In this document: positions 1 through 7,566 of the stretch, in pieces
Numbering within the stretch: the stretch's first letter is position 1
How the letters are laid out: every line of letters starts with the position of its first letter
Assembly (NCBI GenBank): GCA_037447655.1
Contig: JBBHKE010001779.1
Coordinates: 162,457 to 174,576 of the forward strand
Reading direction: 5' to 3'
Source of the DNA: Zygnema cylindricum
Lineage: Eukaryota > Streptophyta > Zygnematophyceae > Zygnematales > Zygnemataceae
DNA: 12,120 bases
Position numbers and translations under genes: made by a program
The notes under the pieces: model-generated
Seen by the model: the letters and a program-made list of their open reading frames with translations, nothing else
What the model was told of the DNA's origin: nothing
Database searches by the model: none

Positions 1-56
1 AGTTTTGTTTTTCGGGTCTAAAGACACTATGTCCTTGTAACATTTTTGAATGTTTT

Positions 57-94
57 TTGATACCGAGATGCGCGATCTCGCATTCCGGTATCAA
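57..94. repeat. Imperfect hairpin overlapping the candidate PBS
   Basis: Two 16-base arms (57-72 and 79-94) flank a 6-base loop and pair at 14 of 16 positions. The outer TTGATACCG / CGGTATCAA arms are perfect. The right arm contains the first part of the PBS-like sequence, so in RNA this could mask primer annealing. It may also be chance. Confidence 0.6.
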
Positions 95-99
95 GACCG
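86..99 (+). promoter_or_regulatory. Candidate primer binding site (initiator tRNA-Met type), decayed
   Basis: CGGTATCAAGACCG resembles the plant retrotransposon PBS that begins TGGTATCAGAGCC, complementary to the 3' end of initiator tRNA-Met. GGTATCA and the later CC agree and about four positions differ. It lies about 100 bases before the first Gag ATG, as expected. A CA at 81-82 just before it could be the end of a 5' LTR. The match is imperfect and the LTR end cannot be confirmed, because no clear copy of bases 1-82 is seen in the 3' repeat. Confidence 0.4.
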
Positions 100-193
100 T
101 TATGATTTACGGGTTGCTTTCTCGTTACTTGGGCGATATCTTAGGGGATCTGCCCTATCTCTATATACACGGAAATATACGGCAATTTGTGCA

Positions 194-468
194 ATGACAG
201 AAATGGCACCCGCATCTTCTGGATCGTTAGCCATAATGGGCATTCCAGAAATTCTTTTCCAAGCTGTTGTACCTGCAGTTTATGACTCTGCAGGTAACGA
301 AATTTCACCTGAAATACTTGAGGTCCCACATCAGTTCGCCGTTGCCGCTCGGGCAGCAATTCCAGCCCGCCCTGGAATGCTGGTTCCTCTAAGAGATCCA
401 GTATCATTTGTTTTCAGTTTATTACAAGAAGAGTACCAAATGTAGAATCCCGATCAGGTTAAATACTA
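194..468 (+). pseudogene. gag: Gag, N-terminal part (broken)
   Basis: This is the first part of the Gag polyprotein, which forms the virus-like particle. I chose the ATG at 194 because it follows the PBS-like site, although the frame is open from 50. The visible sequence is alanine- and proline-rich, with motifs such as EILFQAVVPAVYD and ending FSLLQEEYQM before TAG at 443-445. Reading past this stop, the same frame gives NPDQVKY and then TAA at 467. Gag then continues in another frame at 469, where FERRPGETAPALRAC follows naturally. The break is therefore one nonsense codon plus a one-base frame change, not a separate gene. No match is recognised beyond position and continuity with the capsid-like part. 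Confidence 0.55.
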
Positions 469-1578
469 ATGAATTTCGAACGTCGCCCGGGCGAAACCGC
501 TCCGGCATTGCGAGCATGTATGGAAACATTACGTGAAGCATTGCCAGATCTTATGTCAGAGGCAGAGGCAGTTCAGAAATTTGTGGGGCAATTTCCCACC
601 CAATCTCGACGTTTCATTCAAAGCCATTTAACTGAGACATATGGCCTCAAATTTACTTTCGAGCAGGCTGCAGAATACGCCGTACGGTATGAAATGCAGA
701 CTAGCTGGTGGGACGCTCACGAGCGACCTAAGTCTTCTCCCAATGCAAACCCGAATCCTAATCTTAACCCACGCAACCCATGGCCTAATCCGAGACCTCC
801 AAGAGCTCCGGCCATGGGAACATTACCAACCAACCCTGGTGTTTGTATATGTTTTCGATGTGGTAACACTGGTCACGACGCATGTAGCTGTCCGGATAAA
901 ACTGCCACATGTACTCATTATAATCAAACGGGTCATTATGTACATCGATGTCACATTAAAAATCCCGATTTCAATTATCAAAATCAAATAAAAAACGGCG
1001 GTATATCTGCTCGCTCGGCAAAATTTGTCACTCCACCCAAAGGAGTGGAGAAAGACAGCCCTCCAAAAATCAGCAGGAGGGACCGAGAGAAAGCCGAGAT
1101 GCAGGCTACTGTAGCGGCTATGATGAAGGAGCAGTTTGCCGCGCTTATGGCGCAAGTCAAACCGCAATTAACTGGAATGGCTCGAACTGTGGTCCATATG
1201 CCCTCTTTTGCTGGGCGATCTCTTCGGGAGTCCACTGTTCAACAACGGGCAGCTCATTTTAAAGGGACTCGCGATCATAATCGCGAGTCAAAATCCATTA
1301 ACACACGAATCCCATTATCATTTGCCAAAGAACCTCGCTCACCTATTCCAAAAACGGCCTCAAGCATCACCGCTGAGGCATTAACTATTTTAGAGAGGAG
1401 TATACAAGACACATATAAGGTCAAAGAACGTTTGTCCATCCTGTCCACCATACTTCCCGAGTTGGATAGCAACGAAAAAACTATAGATCTAACTCTTTCA
1501 GCAGTTGCTTTACAAGCATTACAAAACCATCGTAATGCTCTCTCTCTTCAAGCTATTACTCTTGAAGAGCGGTCTAGC
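469..1578 (+). pseudogene. gag: Gag, capsid C-terminal part and nucleocapsid zinc knuckles
   Basis: The open frame 469-1938 starts inside Gag; its first ATG is probably not the true start. The first 80 codons fit the end of a retrotransposon capsid domain (FERRPGETA, FTFEQAAEYA). A proline- and asparagine-rich linker follows at about 735-830. The first zinc knuckle is a perfect CX2CX4HX4C (Cys codons 850, 859, 889; His 874). The second keeps Cys 910, His 934 and Cys 949, but has Tyr at 919 in place of the second Cys, a single G-to-A change. A charged lysine- and glutamate-rich stretch follows (about 1040-1160), then a long linker leading to the protease. In active elements these knuckles bind the genomic RNA. 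Confidence 0.82.
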
Positions 1579-1980
1579 CTCACTCCTCACATCAGTTTTC
1601 TAGATAACAAATTGGGCGTTTTTACGGTTAATGGATTTGCTCCGGCACTTCCTCTTATGGATACAGGCGCAAAGCCAATTATCCTCGGTTTTTATTTTGC
1701 CATCAAAATAGGTCTTACACCAGATAAGTTACAACCCACTACCACACGTCTATTGACTTCCACAGGTATCACAGAGCCAGTCCTCGGTATTACGATAGAA
1801 CTAATTTGTTTTCAGTTTCAGAGTCAGTCAGCGACGGATTTCGCAGAAATTTATGCTGACGCTTTGGTCACCAAGTGTAGTGACTATAAATGCTTGGTCG
1901 GTCAAGACGTTATTTTTCGAGTTGGGGAGGGGGGTTGATATGCATGATCAGACATTTTCGTACAGACCGAACAACTTTCC
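1579..1980 (+). pseudogene. pol: Retropepsin-like aspartic protease domain (frameshifted)
   Basis: The protease cleaves the Gag-Pol polyprotein. The catalytic triplet DTG is at 1660-1668 in the context LPLMDTGAKPIILG, as in Ty3/gypsy proteases, which act as dimers. The flap region follows (STGITEPVLGITIEL), and the fold ends with CLVGQDVIFRVGEG. It is in frame with Gag, so a single Gag-protease product is inferred. The frame stops at TGA 1936-1938. The next frame takes over in a six-G run (1929-1934) with VDMHDQTFSYRP, the expected end of a gypsy protease. One extra G explains the break. A programmed shift here is unlikely, because it would fall inside the end of the protease fold. Confidence 0.8.
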
Positions 1981-2323
1981 GGATTGTAAAATTTGCTTAC
2001 CCCTTATCTCGACCCGGCAACCCATGCCTACTACGGCCCATTCGGCGCTGATCTTGCCAGCCTATGCCGCAGTTGGCATAGGTGCAAACATCCTTGAATC
2101 TCTAACGGCGGATGAAAACTCACCAGATCCCCCGGGTTTACCATAATTATTTAGTACACCAGGATTTATCATAAACTCTTCAGAGTTTGACCAGTTTTAT
2201 AAATTTACTATACCAATACCTTTATCTAGTATTCCAGATCCACCGTCCATTCTAGATCTGTCCGTGTTCCTGCCCATTAAATGGACATCAATCAATTTAC
2301 AACCTCACCAAAACGGTCTCGTT
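1935..2323 (+). pseudogene. pol: Pol linker between protease and methyltransferase
   Basis: After the G-run the second frame reads without interruption from the protease end into the methyltransferase, apart from TAA at 2144-2146. The linker is proline- and serine-rich, with no recognised fold. A short hydrophobic, alanine-rich piece (ALILPAYAAVGIGANIL) occurs near 2045-2095. The TAA differs by one C-to-T change from CAA (Gln). The shared frame shows that the methyltransferase was made as part of Pol, not from its own promoter. Confidence 0.6.
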
Positions 2324-3276
2324 ATCTTGGACATTTTTGCAGGAATACGGACTTCACTTCTCTCTTGCTTTCCAAATGGTCTTCTGATAAAGCATTACTA
2401 TGCCGTAGATAGTGACCCTTTGGCCAGACGCGCTCAGTTGCACCACTGTCAAGTCTTGCACGAACAGTATTCTCATCTCTTACCTCAGTCTGCTTTTCAC
2501 AATATGCATTCGGCGTTGCCACAAGATAACTGGATAATGGGAAATCATCATTTAATGGAATTAGAACCAATTGATCTCTTCTTTGTCGGATGGGAATGTC
2601 AGGGTATGTCCTAGGCCGGGAAAGGTTTAGGTCTCGTAGATTCACGTACTAAGTTGTTTTTCGAGGTGGTGCGTCTTATCCACTTTTTCCAAAAACTGGA
2701 CCGTCCTTTTGGATACATCTTAGAGAACGTCGCAGCTTATAATGACCCCCGACCTACGGTCCTCGCAGATTATAAACGCATTGAATCATTAATTGGACCA
2801 GCACTGATCATTGATGCCGCACGCCACGGTTTGCTGGCCCGCCGGGTTGGTTCCAAGTGGACTAACCTGGTGGACATGGGTCGGCTCCGAGAGGCTAACC
2901 TCGCTGTCCGACAACCTAACCTTTCCATTCAGGATGCACTTCTTCCATTTCATAAAGTCCAGACATGTATAATGACAGACTATCCTCCTGCATTTGGTCT
3001 TAACATCCCGGGCTAGCCACTACGTGCACTGCCTACACTAGTTCCATATCCACACTCTCACGCATACTCACATAATGGACCGGGCATGCTTCAGAATACT
3101 CATACATGTTTTTAGAAGAACCTACTGCCACAGAACGAGAACATCTTTTACATTTCATCTCAGGCACCACTGCTGCTCCGGGACTCACCAAGAGGCAGCG
3201 CTGCACCATACTTGGTCGTGTCATGGATCCCCAATCACTGTCATTTGTCTTAGGCATGGGGTTCGCAGCTGGTTGA
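2324..3276 (+). pseudogene. C5 cytosine DNA methyltransferase domain embedded in pol
   Basis: Proteins of this family transfer a methyl group from S-adenosylmethionine to carbon 5 of cytosine. Motifs occur in the standard order: motif I DIFAGIRTS (from 2330), LPQD near 2516, motif IV WECQGMS with the catalytic Cys at 2597-2599, AGKGLG just after it, FFEVVRLIH (about 2657-2683), motif VI ENV (2723-2731), a motif VIII-like ARRVGSKW (about 2837-2860), and after a frame change at the T-run 3109-3113, the C-terminal ERE...GTTAAPG region and motif X-like ILGRVMD (about 3208-3228). About 315 codons is a bare catalytic domain. The order is not permuted as in plant DRM proteins, and no chromodomain lies between motifs I and IV as in CMT proteins. 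Breaks are TAG at 2612 and 3014 and the frameshift. The Pro before the catalytic Cys is Glu, and motif I lacks its second Gly. Family identity is confident; subfamily and substrate are not. Confidence 0.85.
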
Positions 3277-3564
3277 TACGCACAGAACCATCAGTCGCAA
3301 TCAGCTGGGGGGGGGGCATACACCATTTAAACACACAGCTTCCAAGTCCTCACCTTCTCTTCGGGGTACAACTTTTTAGCTTGCCCTCTTTCCTTTCCCC
3401 GCTAAGTCTGACAAAGATCACACTATTTATTATTTTTTGGAATCTAGTCACATGAGTTTGTCTCTCCCAGCATACACGGCCAATAGATTTCAGGTACCGG
3501 TACGGGCATCACCACAATGGACAGCTGCATTTCCATCTAGAAGTTGGCATCATGAGTAAATTGT
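3277..3564 (+). other. Degenerate pol spacer between methyltransferase and RT
   Basis: No frame is open throughout. One frame (about 3380-3556) reads plausibly as a polyprotein linker ahead of RT (LPAYTANRFQVPVRA), ending at TAA 3557-3559. RT then continues in a different frame. A run of ten G lies at 3307-3316. TGA at 3274-3276 may be a natural or secondary stop at the end of the methyltransferase. I see no further domain here. Confidence 0.45.
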
Positions 3565-4262
3565 TTGCATCAACTTCCTGTCGAGTATGAGTTTGGTCAC
3601 TCCTTAATAGCAGATGAACAGCTAGCATTTGCACAAGCCATGGAAGCCATGACCATTAACACGCCTGAAAAACCGACATGGAAATTCGGAACTGGACTAA
3701 CAAAAACTGAACACGAAATGTTAGATGAAGTCATAAACCGAAACGTAGACGCATTTGCTTTCTCCATGAAAGACTTAGGTCGACACACCACTTACAAAAT
3801 GTCTATTGACTTGGAAGATGACAGACCTATATTTAAGCCCAAGCATCGTCTATCCGAAACCGAAAGTGAATCTGTAGACAAACGATGCGCAGAGTTAGAA
3901 GAGGCATGTCTGATTTATAGGTCCGATTCCACTTTTTCGGCACCCACCGTCATGCCCTGTAAAAAAGACGCGGAGGGGAATTTTACATATCGTCACATAT
4001 GTGGGGACTATCGAGAACTGAATTCACGTACAATCCTAGACCGACATCCAATGCCGTTGGCCAAGGACATTTTTGATCACGTGGGCGGAGCGAAATATTT
4101 TTGCATCCTAGATCTGCAACAAGGATTTAATCAAATCGAAATAGAGGAAAAAGATCGACACAAAACTGCATTTTGGGGTAGTGACGCACGTTGGGAATGG
4201 GCGGTTATGCCTTTAGGACTGAAAAATGCACCGGCAGTATTCCAAAAATTCATGGACTCAGT
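3565..4262 (+). pseudogene. pol: Reverse transcriptase, N-terminal part (fingers and palm), split by a solo LTR
   Basis: RT copies the element RNA into DNA. This segment shows the usual gypsy landmarks: an acidic YKMSIDLEDDRPIFKPKHRLS region, FSAPTVMPCKK, ICGDYRELN, HPMPLAKDIFDHVGGAKYF, the first catalytic Asp in ILDLQQGFNQI (Asp codon 4111), then FGLKNAP-like MPLGLKNAPAVFQKFMD. The ATG at 3565 is only the first in the frame; translation would have come from upstream pol. The frame runs into the inserted LTR after 4262 and ends at a TAA in foreign sequence (4282-4284). The part holding the YxDD box lies beyond the insertion, at 5322, in the same frame. Confidence 0.92.
4258..4262. repeat. Target site duplication, left copy (TCAGT)
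   Basis: TCAGT directly precedes the TG of the inserted LTR and is repeated exactly at 5317-5321 after its terminal CA. Five-base duplications are typical of Ty3/gypsy and Ty1/copia integrases. Confidence 0.85.
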
Positions 4263-4386
4263 TGAAACTCTGAGACCTCCATAAGTCCTCAGAGTGGACA
4301 ACTTATAAGAAGCCTCTAAGATAACCCTGACCCCTTTGTGTTTAAGCAAAAGTAACTGCCACCCTGGCATACAATAACACTGACCA

Positions 4387-4404
4387 ACTTCACCCTTGTG
4401 AAGT
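4387..4404. repeat. Small perfect hairpin in the solo LTR, conserved at 9198-9215
   Basis: ACTTCAC and GTGAAGT form seven pairs around a four-base loop. The homologous site at 9198-9215 keeps the stem, but its outer pair is C-G in place of A-T, a compensatory change. Confidence 0.7.
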
Positions 4405-4663
4405 CAAGACTCCCCTGAGTCGATAGCAAAAAGAATCTCTGAATTTGCTCCCCTGAGCAGTAAGTTAAAGAGGGTCAAAGTTGACCTTTTGTACAGAAGC
4501 TCTCTGGGAGAGAGGGTCCTATCTTCTAATTTTTCTAAGTACTATCTCTCTCACAGACTCTATCTACTGATGTACGGAGCCAATCAAATTACAGTTTCGT
4601 ACACAAAAGTACAGTTGTTGTTGTACCTTCTGTACGAACACTGTACGACATGGCCTTAATGTC

Positions 4664-4737
4664 GACACGTGGTATGTCCGGATTCGCTCCCTTAATCCTC
4701 GAAGATGTCGCGATCCAATGTCATTCCGCCACGTGTC
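4664..4737. promoter_or_regulatory. Inverted pair of G-boxes in the solo LTR
   Basis: GACACGTGG (4664-4672) and CCACGTGTC (4729-4737) are perfect inverted copies, each with a CACGTG core. G-boxes are bound by plant bZIP and bHLH factors, and the ACACGTGG form is also an ABA-response core. A promoter role in the LTR is inferred. Confidence 0.45.
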
Positions 4738-5187
4738 ATCTGATGTGGCGATAACCACAAACCGTCGAAATCCTCTTCCGCGATCTCGGCGTTAATTCCG
4801 GCCGTCCGATTAAATTCATATTTAATCGTAGCCGTAATAAATACATGCGGGATATTCGTTTCATTAAAGAAAATAAATGCGCGGTATTGGTTTCTTATAT
4901 GTACCGTAATCCATACTTTTACATTACTGGATCTATGTATCCCGTAAATAGTTACAAGTAAATCAATTATCCTACCTGATAATGTTTAATTAATTATCAA
5001 ACCATATCGTACGTAACACTAGTTCTACACTTAACGGCTAAGGCTACCGGCTACCGGCTATCTGCCGTCCGGTAGGTACCAGGATCAAATCCTGTGGCTG
5101 GCACATTCCTTTTAGTTAATAAACCCCTAACTAATATATATTTCCCGTAAACCTCTGGATAGCCAAGGTAGCCATGGCTCTAGCTCC

Positions 5188-5232
5188 CTCTCCAACTTCT
5201 CAGTGACGGCGACAAGTTTGAGAGTTGGAGAG
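5188..5232. repeat. Stem-loop in the solo LTR
   Basis: Arms 5188-5202 (CTCTCCAACTTCTCA) and 5219-5232 (TGAGAGTTGGAGAG) pair over 14 positions with one bulge. The role is unknown. Confidence 0.6.
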
Positions 5233-5316
5233 AGAAGTTAGAGGTAGACTGCCTCGACTTCTTTCTTATTTCTATTCAAACCTATAAAATACTTTAAAAG
5301 ACCATTAATTTCTACA

Positions 5317-5321
5317 TCAGT
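5317..5321. repeat. Target site duplication, right copy (TCAGT)
   Basis: This is an exact match to 4258-4262 and marks the point where the RT reading frame resumes. Confidence 0.85.
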
Positions 5322-7122
5322 CTTGGGGGGATGTAAGTTTGCCCGTTGCTATATTGTCGATTTAATCATCGCTTCAGCCTCTATAAAGGTACATGCAGTG
5401 CATATAGAGTGGGTGTTGAAGGAATTAAAAAAGGTAGGACTTAAATGTCATCCTGCCAAATGTACCTTTGGGGCGGAAGGGGTTCCATACCTTAGGCACT
5501 TTATCTCATTTGAGGGAATTACTGCGCTAGAAGTTAAAGTGGAAGCAATTAGTAAACTACCAGCCCCAACTGATTTGACTAGCCTGCGTGCATTTCTGGG
5601 GATAGCTAATTATTACCGACGGTTTGTTTCTAGTTTTAGCACACTTGCATCTCCATTAAATGAACTCTTGAAGAAATCAGTCCCGTTCACGTGGGGACCG
5701 TCTCAGATCGAGGCATTTCAGGGATTAAAGGACGCACTGTCCACCGCTCCTATTCTTCGTCCCCCAAATCATAAGTTGCCATTTTGCCTACAGACGGACT
5801 TTGGTAAGCCCGGTATTGCAGCCATCCTAACTCAGCGTGAACTCACAGGTGAGGAATATGTGGTGGCTTATGCCAGTCGAAGCAACAATCAAGCGGAGTC
5901 AAATTACAGTAGCTATGAGGGGGAGTGCCTTGCCGCAGTTTGGGGTATTGTGCATTTCCGACATTATCTCTATGGCAAGCCTTTTACCCTTCTTATTGAC
6001 CATCAACCATTGCATTGGCTCATGACCAATGACAAGCTATCCGGCAAATTAGCCTGTTGGGCTCTTATTTTGCAGGAATATGACATGGAAATAATCCATC
6101 GACCCGGGCTCCTCAGTTTGAATGCCGACCGCCTCTCAAGGAACCCTTTGCCCCACTCCAATGATAATGGTGTGCGACAGGATTTTGATGACGGATCAGT
6201 TGCCTCCTTATCAGCCGGAGCACATCTGATTTACAGTTTTGCAGCACCTACAAGCCACAAAACCGAACACGATCCATGGCGGGACAGTGCTTTAATTCTT
6301 TTTCTATCTACTCAGTCTTTCCGAGCGAGCACCCCACCAATGGAAGAGGAGCGTGTTCGTAAGAGAGCCCAAAGTTATTTATGGATGGGGGGCTCACTTA
6401 TTCGTCTTCTCTCGGATGGAAGTCACCGGCATGTCCCACGACCGACAGAACGACTATCACTTATCAACCAAATTCATACCGACCTTGGACACTATGGCAC
6501 CAAACAGACTTTGAGTTTGGTACAGGCACGGTATTGGTGGTCTGGCATGCAGGCTAATGTGGCGGCTGTGTTGCAGGAATGCAACACATGTGACCGGCTA
6601 CGAACCTCGTTTTCTAACCGGCAAACCACCCTTCAACCCTTGCCTATTCGAGGGCTCTTCTACAGATGGTCGTGTGACTTGGCAGGTCCCTTTCCAATTT
6701 CTCGAAGGGGCAAGCAGTACATTTTGATTATGATCAAAAAATTTAGCAAATGGGTGGAAGTTATGGCCCTCTCGCAGAAAACAGCCAAACACACCTCTAA
6801 AGCTTTCAAAGAGCATGTGCTTCTCCGATACGGAGCCCCCGCAGAAGTACTTACCGACCAAGGAACCGAGTTCCGCGGCGAATTTGAGGAGATGCTCGAC
6901 GAGGCGTTAATCGATCACCGGCGGACGAGCGGAAATCATCCTCAAGCAGACGGTTTGGCAGAGAGAGTTGTACAAACCTTTAAGCGTGCTTTGCGTAAAC
7001 ATTGCTTGGAAAAACAGATTACGGTGTGGGATGAATCATTGGGATATATTGTCATGGGTTATCGCATGTCTGTACAAGCCAGCCTGGCAAATTTCAGCCC
7101 CTTTTATGTGTTGTTTGGTTGA
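5322..7122 (+). pseudogene. pol: Pol: RT C-terminal part, RNase H and integrase
   Basis: The first residues continue RT with GGCKFARCYIVDLIIAS. The catalytic box reads YIVD; a Val codon (5356-5358) replaces the first Asp of the expected YIDD, so RT would be inactive. The thumb and connection follow (FLGIANYYRRF). RNase H keeps its acidic residues: Asp 5797 (TDFG), Glu 5923 (GECLAAVW), Asp 5998 (IDHQPLHWL) and Asp 6127 (NADRLSR). Integrase shows the HHCC zinc site (His 6475 and 6490, Cys 6580 and 6589), then the catalytic Asp 6676 (CDLAGP), Asp 6856 (LTDQGTEF) and Glu 6961 (GLAERVVQ), with 34 residues between the last two. The frame stops at TGA 7120-7122, one C-to-T step from CGA (Arg). Integrase sequence continues in the same frame after it. 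Confidence 0.95.
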
Positions 7123-7566
7123 AAACCACTATTAGGTAGGAATGTACAGAAAGCCGCGAGCTTACCTCTACCTCTTATGTCTGATTCTCTATTTTTGAAA
7201 GAACTAACTAACCGAGCGTTGCTTTTTGCTAGAGAAATGCCCATGGCTTTTGAAAACCTACAGATTGCCCAACATCGCCACTCCTTAGGGTTTGCAACGA
7301 CTCGTAGTGGTAGCTACCGGCGACAACAAAAACCGTTTCGGGTGGGGGATTACGTTTATTTGCGACAGCAAACTTTTGACACTCGACATGGATGTTTCAG
7401 CTCACATTCTGAGGATAATAAAAATCGACGCCAATGGATTATTAAGCTTACAAGGGGGCGACACGCGAACTTTGCAGGAGCATTCTAAAAATTGTGCCCC
7501 TTGCTATCTACCTGACCTTTCCCACAGCATGGACCCGTGGCGGATGCCAATTACCAAGGCCACTGA
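7123..7566 (+). pseudogene. pol: Integrase C-terminal region (frameshifted)
   Basis: The frame after the TGA at 7120 continues through a helical stretch (LFLKELTNRALLFAREMP) to FRVGDYVYLRQQ, the beta-strand start of the integrase C-terminal domain. Near 7380 the coherent reading moves to the next frame (DVSAHILRIIKI, LLSLQGGDTRTLQEH, APCYLPDL). Near 7535 it returns to the original frame and then meets TGA at 7564-7566, just before the PHD finger. The two opposite one-base changes enclose about 155 bases, so downstream sequence is restored to frame. No chromodomain is visible. APC-LPDL followed by a new domain is the usual junction at the end of gypsy integrases. Confidence 0.72.

Larger units (their letters stand above)
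4263..5316 (-). mobile_element. Solo LTR (1,054 bp) of a second retrotransposon, nested in RT
   Basis: The insertion starts TGAAACTC and ends TTTCTACA, has TG...CA ends, and is flanked by a perfect TCAGT duplication. It contains no coding sequence. LTR-LTR recombination leaving a solo LTR is the simplest origin. The minus orientation is suggested because a relative of bases 4263-4410 occurs on the plus strand at 9183-9335, and TATA-like sequence (about 5132-5143) lies well placed only for minus-strand transcription; this is weak. Other contents are two CACGTG boxes (4666, 4730) in inverted arrangement, six GTAC cores at 4572-4646, small hairpins at 4267-4295 and 4387-4404, and a longer one at 5188-5232. 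Insertion plus duplication is 1,059 bp, a multiple of three, so RT reads in the same frame on both sides. Confidence 0.88.

Noticed and set aside
141-407. Minus-strand open frame over gag
   Set aside because: A shadow of Gag; no independent features.
823-1235. Minus-strand open frames opposite the zinc knuckles
   Set aside because: Overlap well-supported Gag sequence and show no domain.
1921-1940. Programmed frameshift at the G-run between protease and methyltransferase
   Set aside because: The shift falls within the end of the protease fold and the copy has many other indels, so simple decay is more likely.
3075-3455. Plus-strand 126-codon open frame
   Set aside because: Its frame conflicts with the methyltransferase C-terminus (frame 1) over 3106-3273. 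The amino acid content is low-complexity and no family is recognised.
4131-4370. Minus-strand open frame across the RT/LTR boundary, similar to the frame at 9232-9468
   Set aside because: The similarity is real but comes from shared LTR DNA, not from a protein gene.
5036-5106. tRNA-like segment with a B-box-like GGATCAAATCC and CCAGG...CCTGT arm
   Set aside because: There is no matching acceptor 5' strand, D arm or anticodon arm. It lies inside the solo LTR and is probably a chance palindrome.
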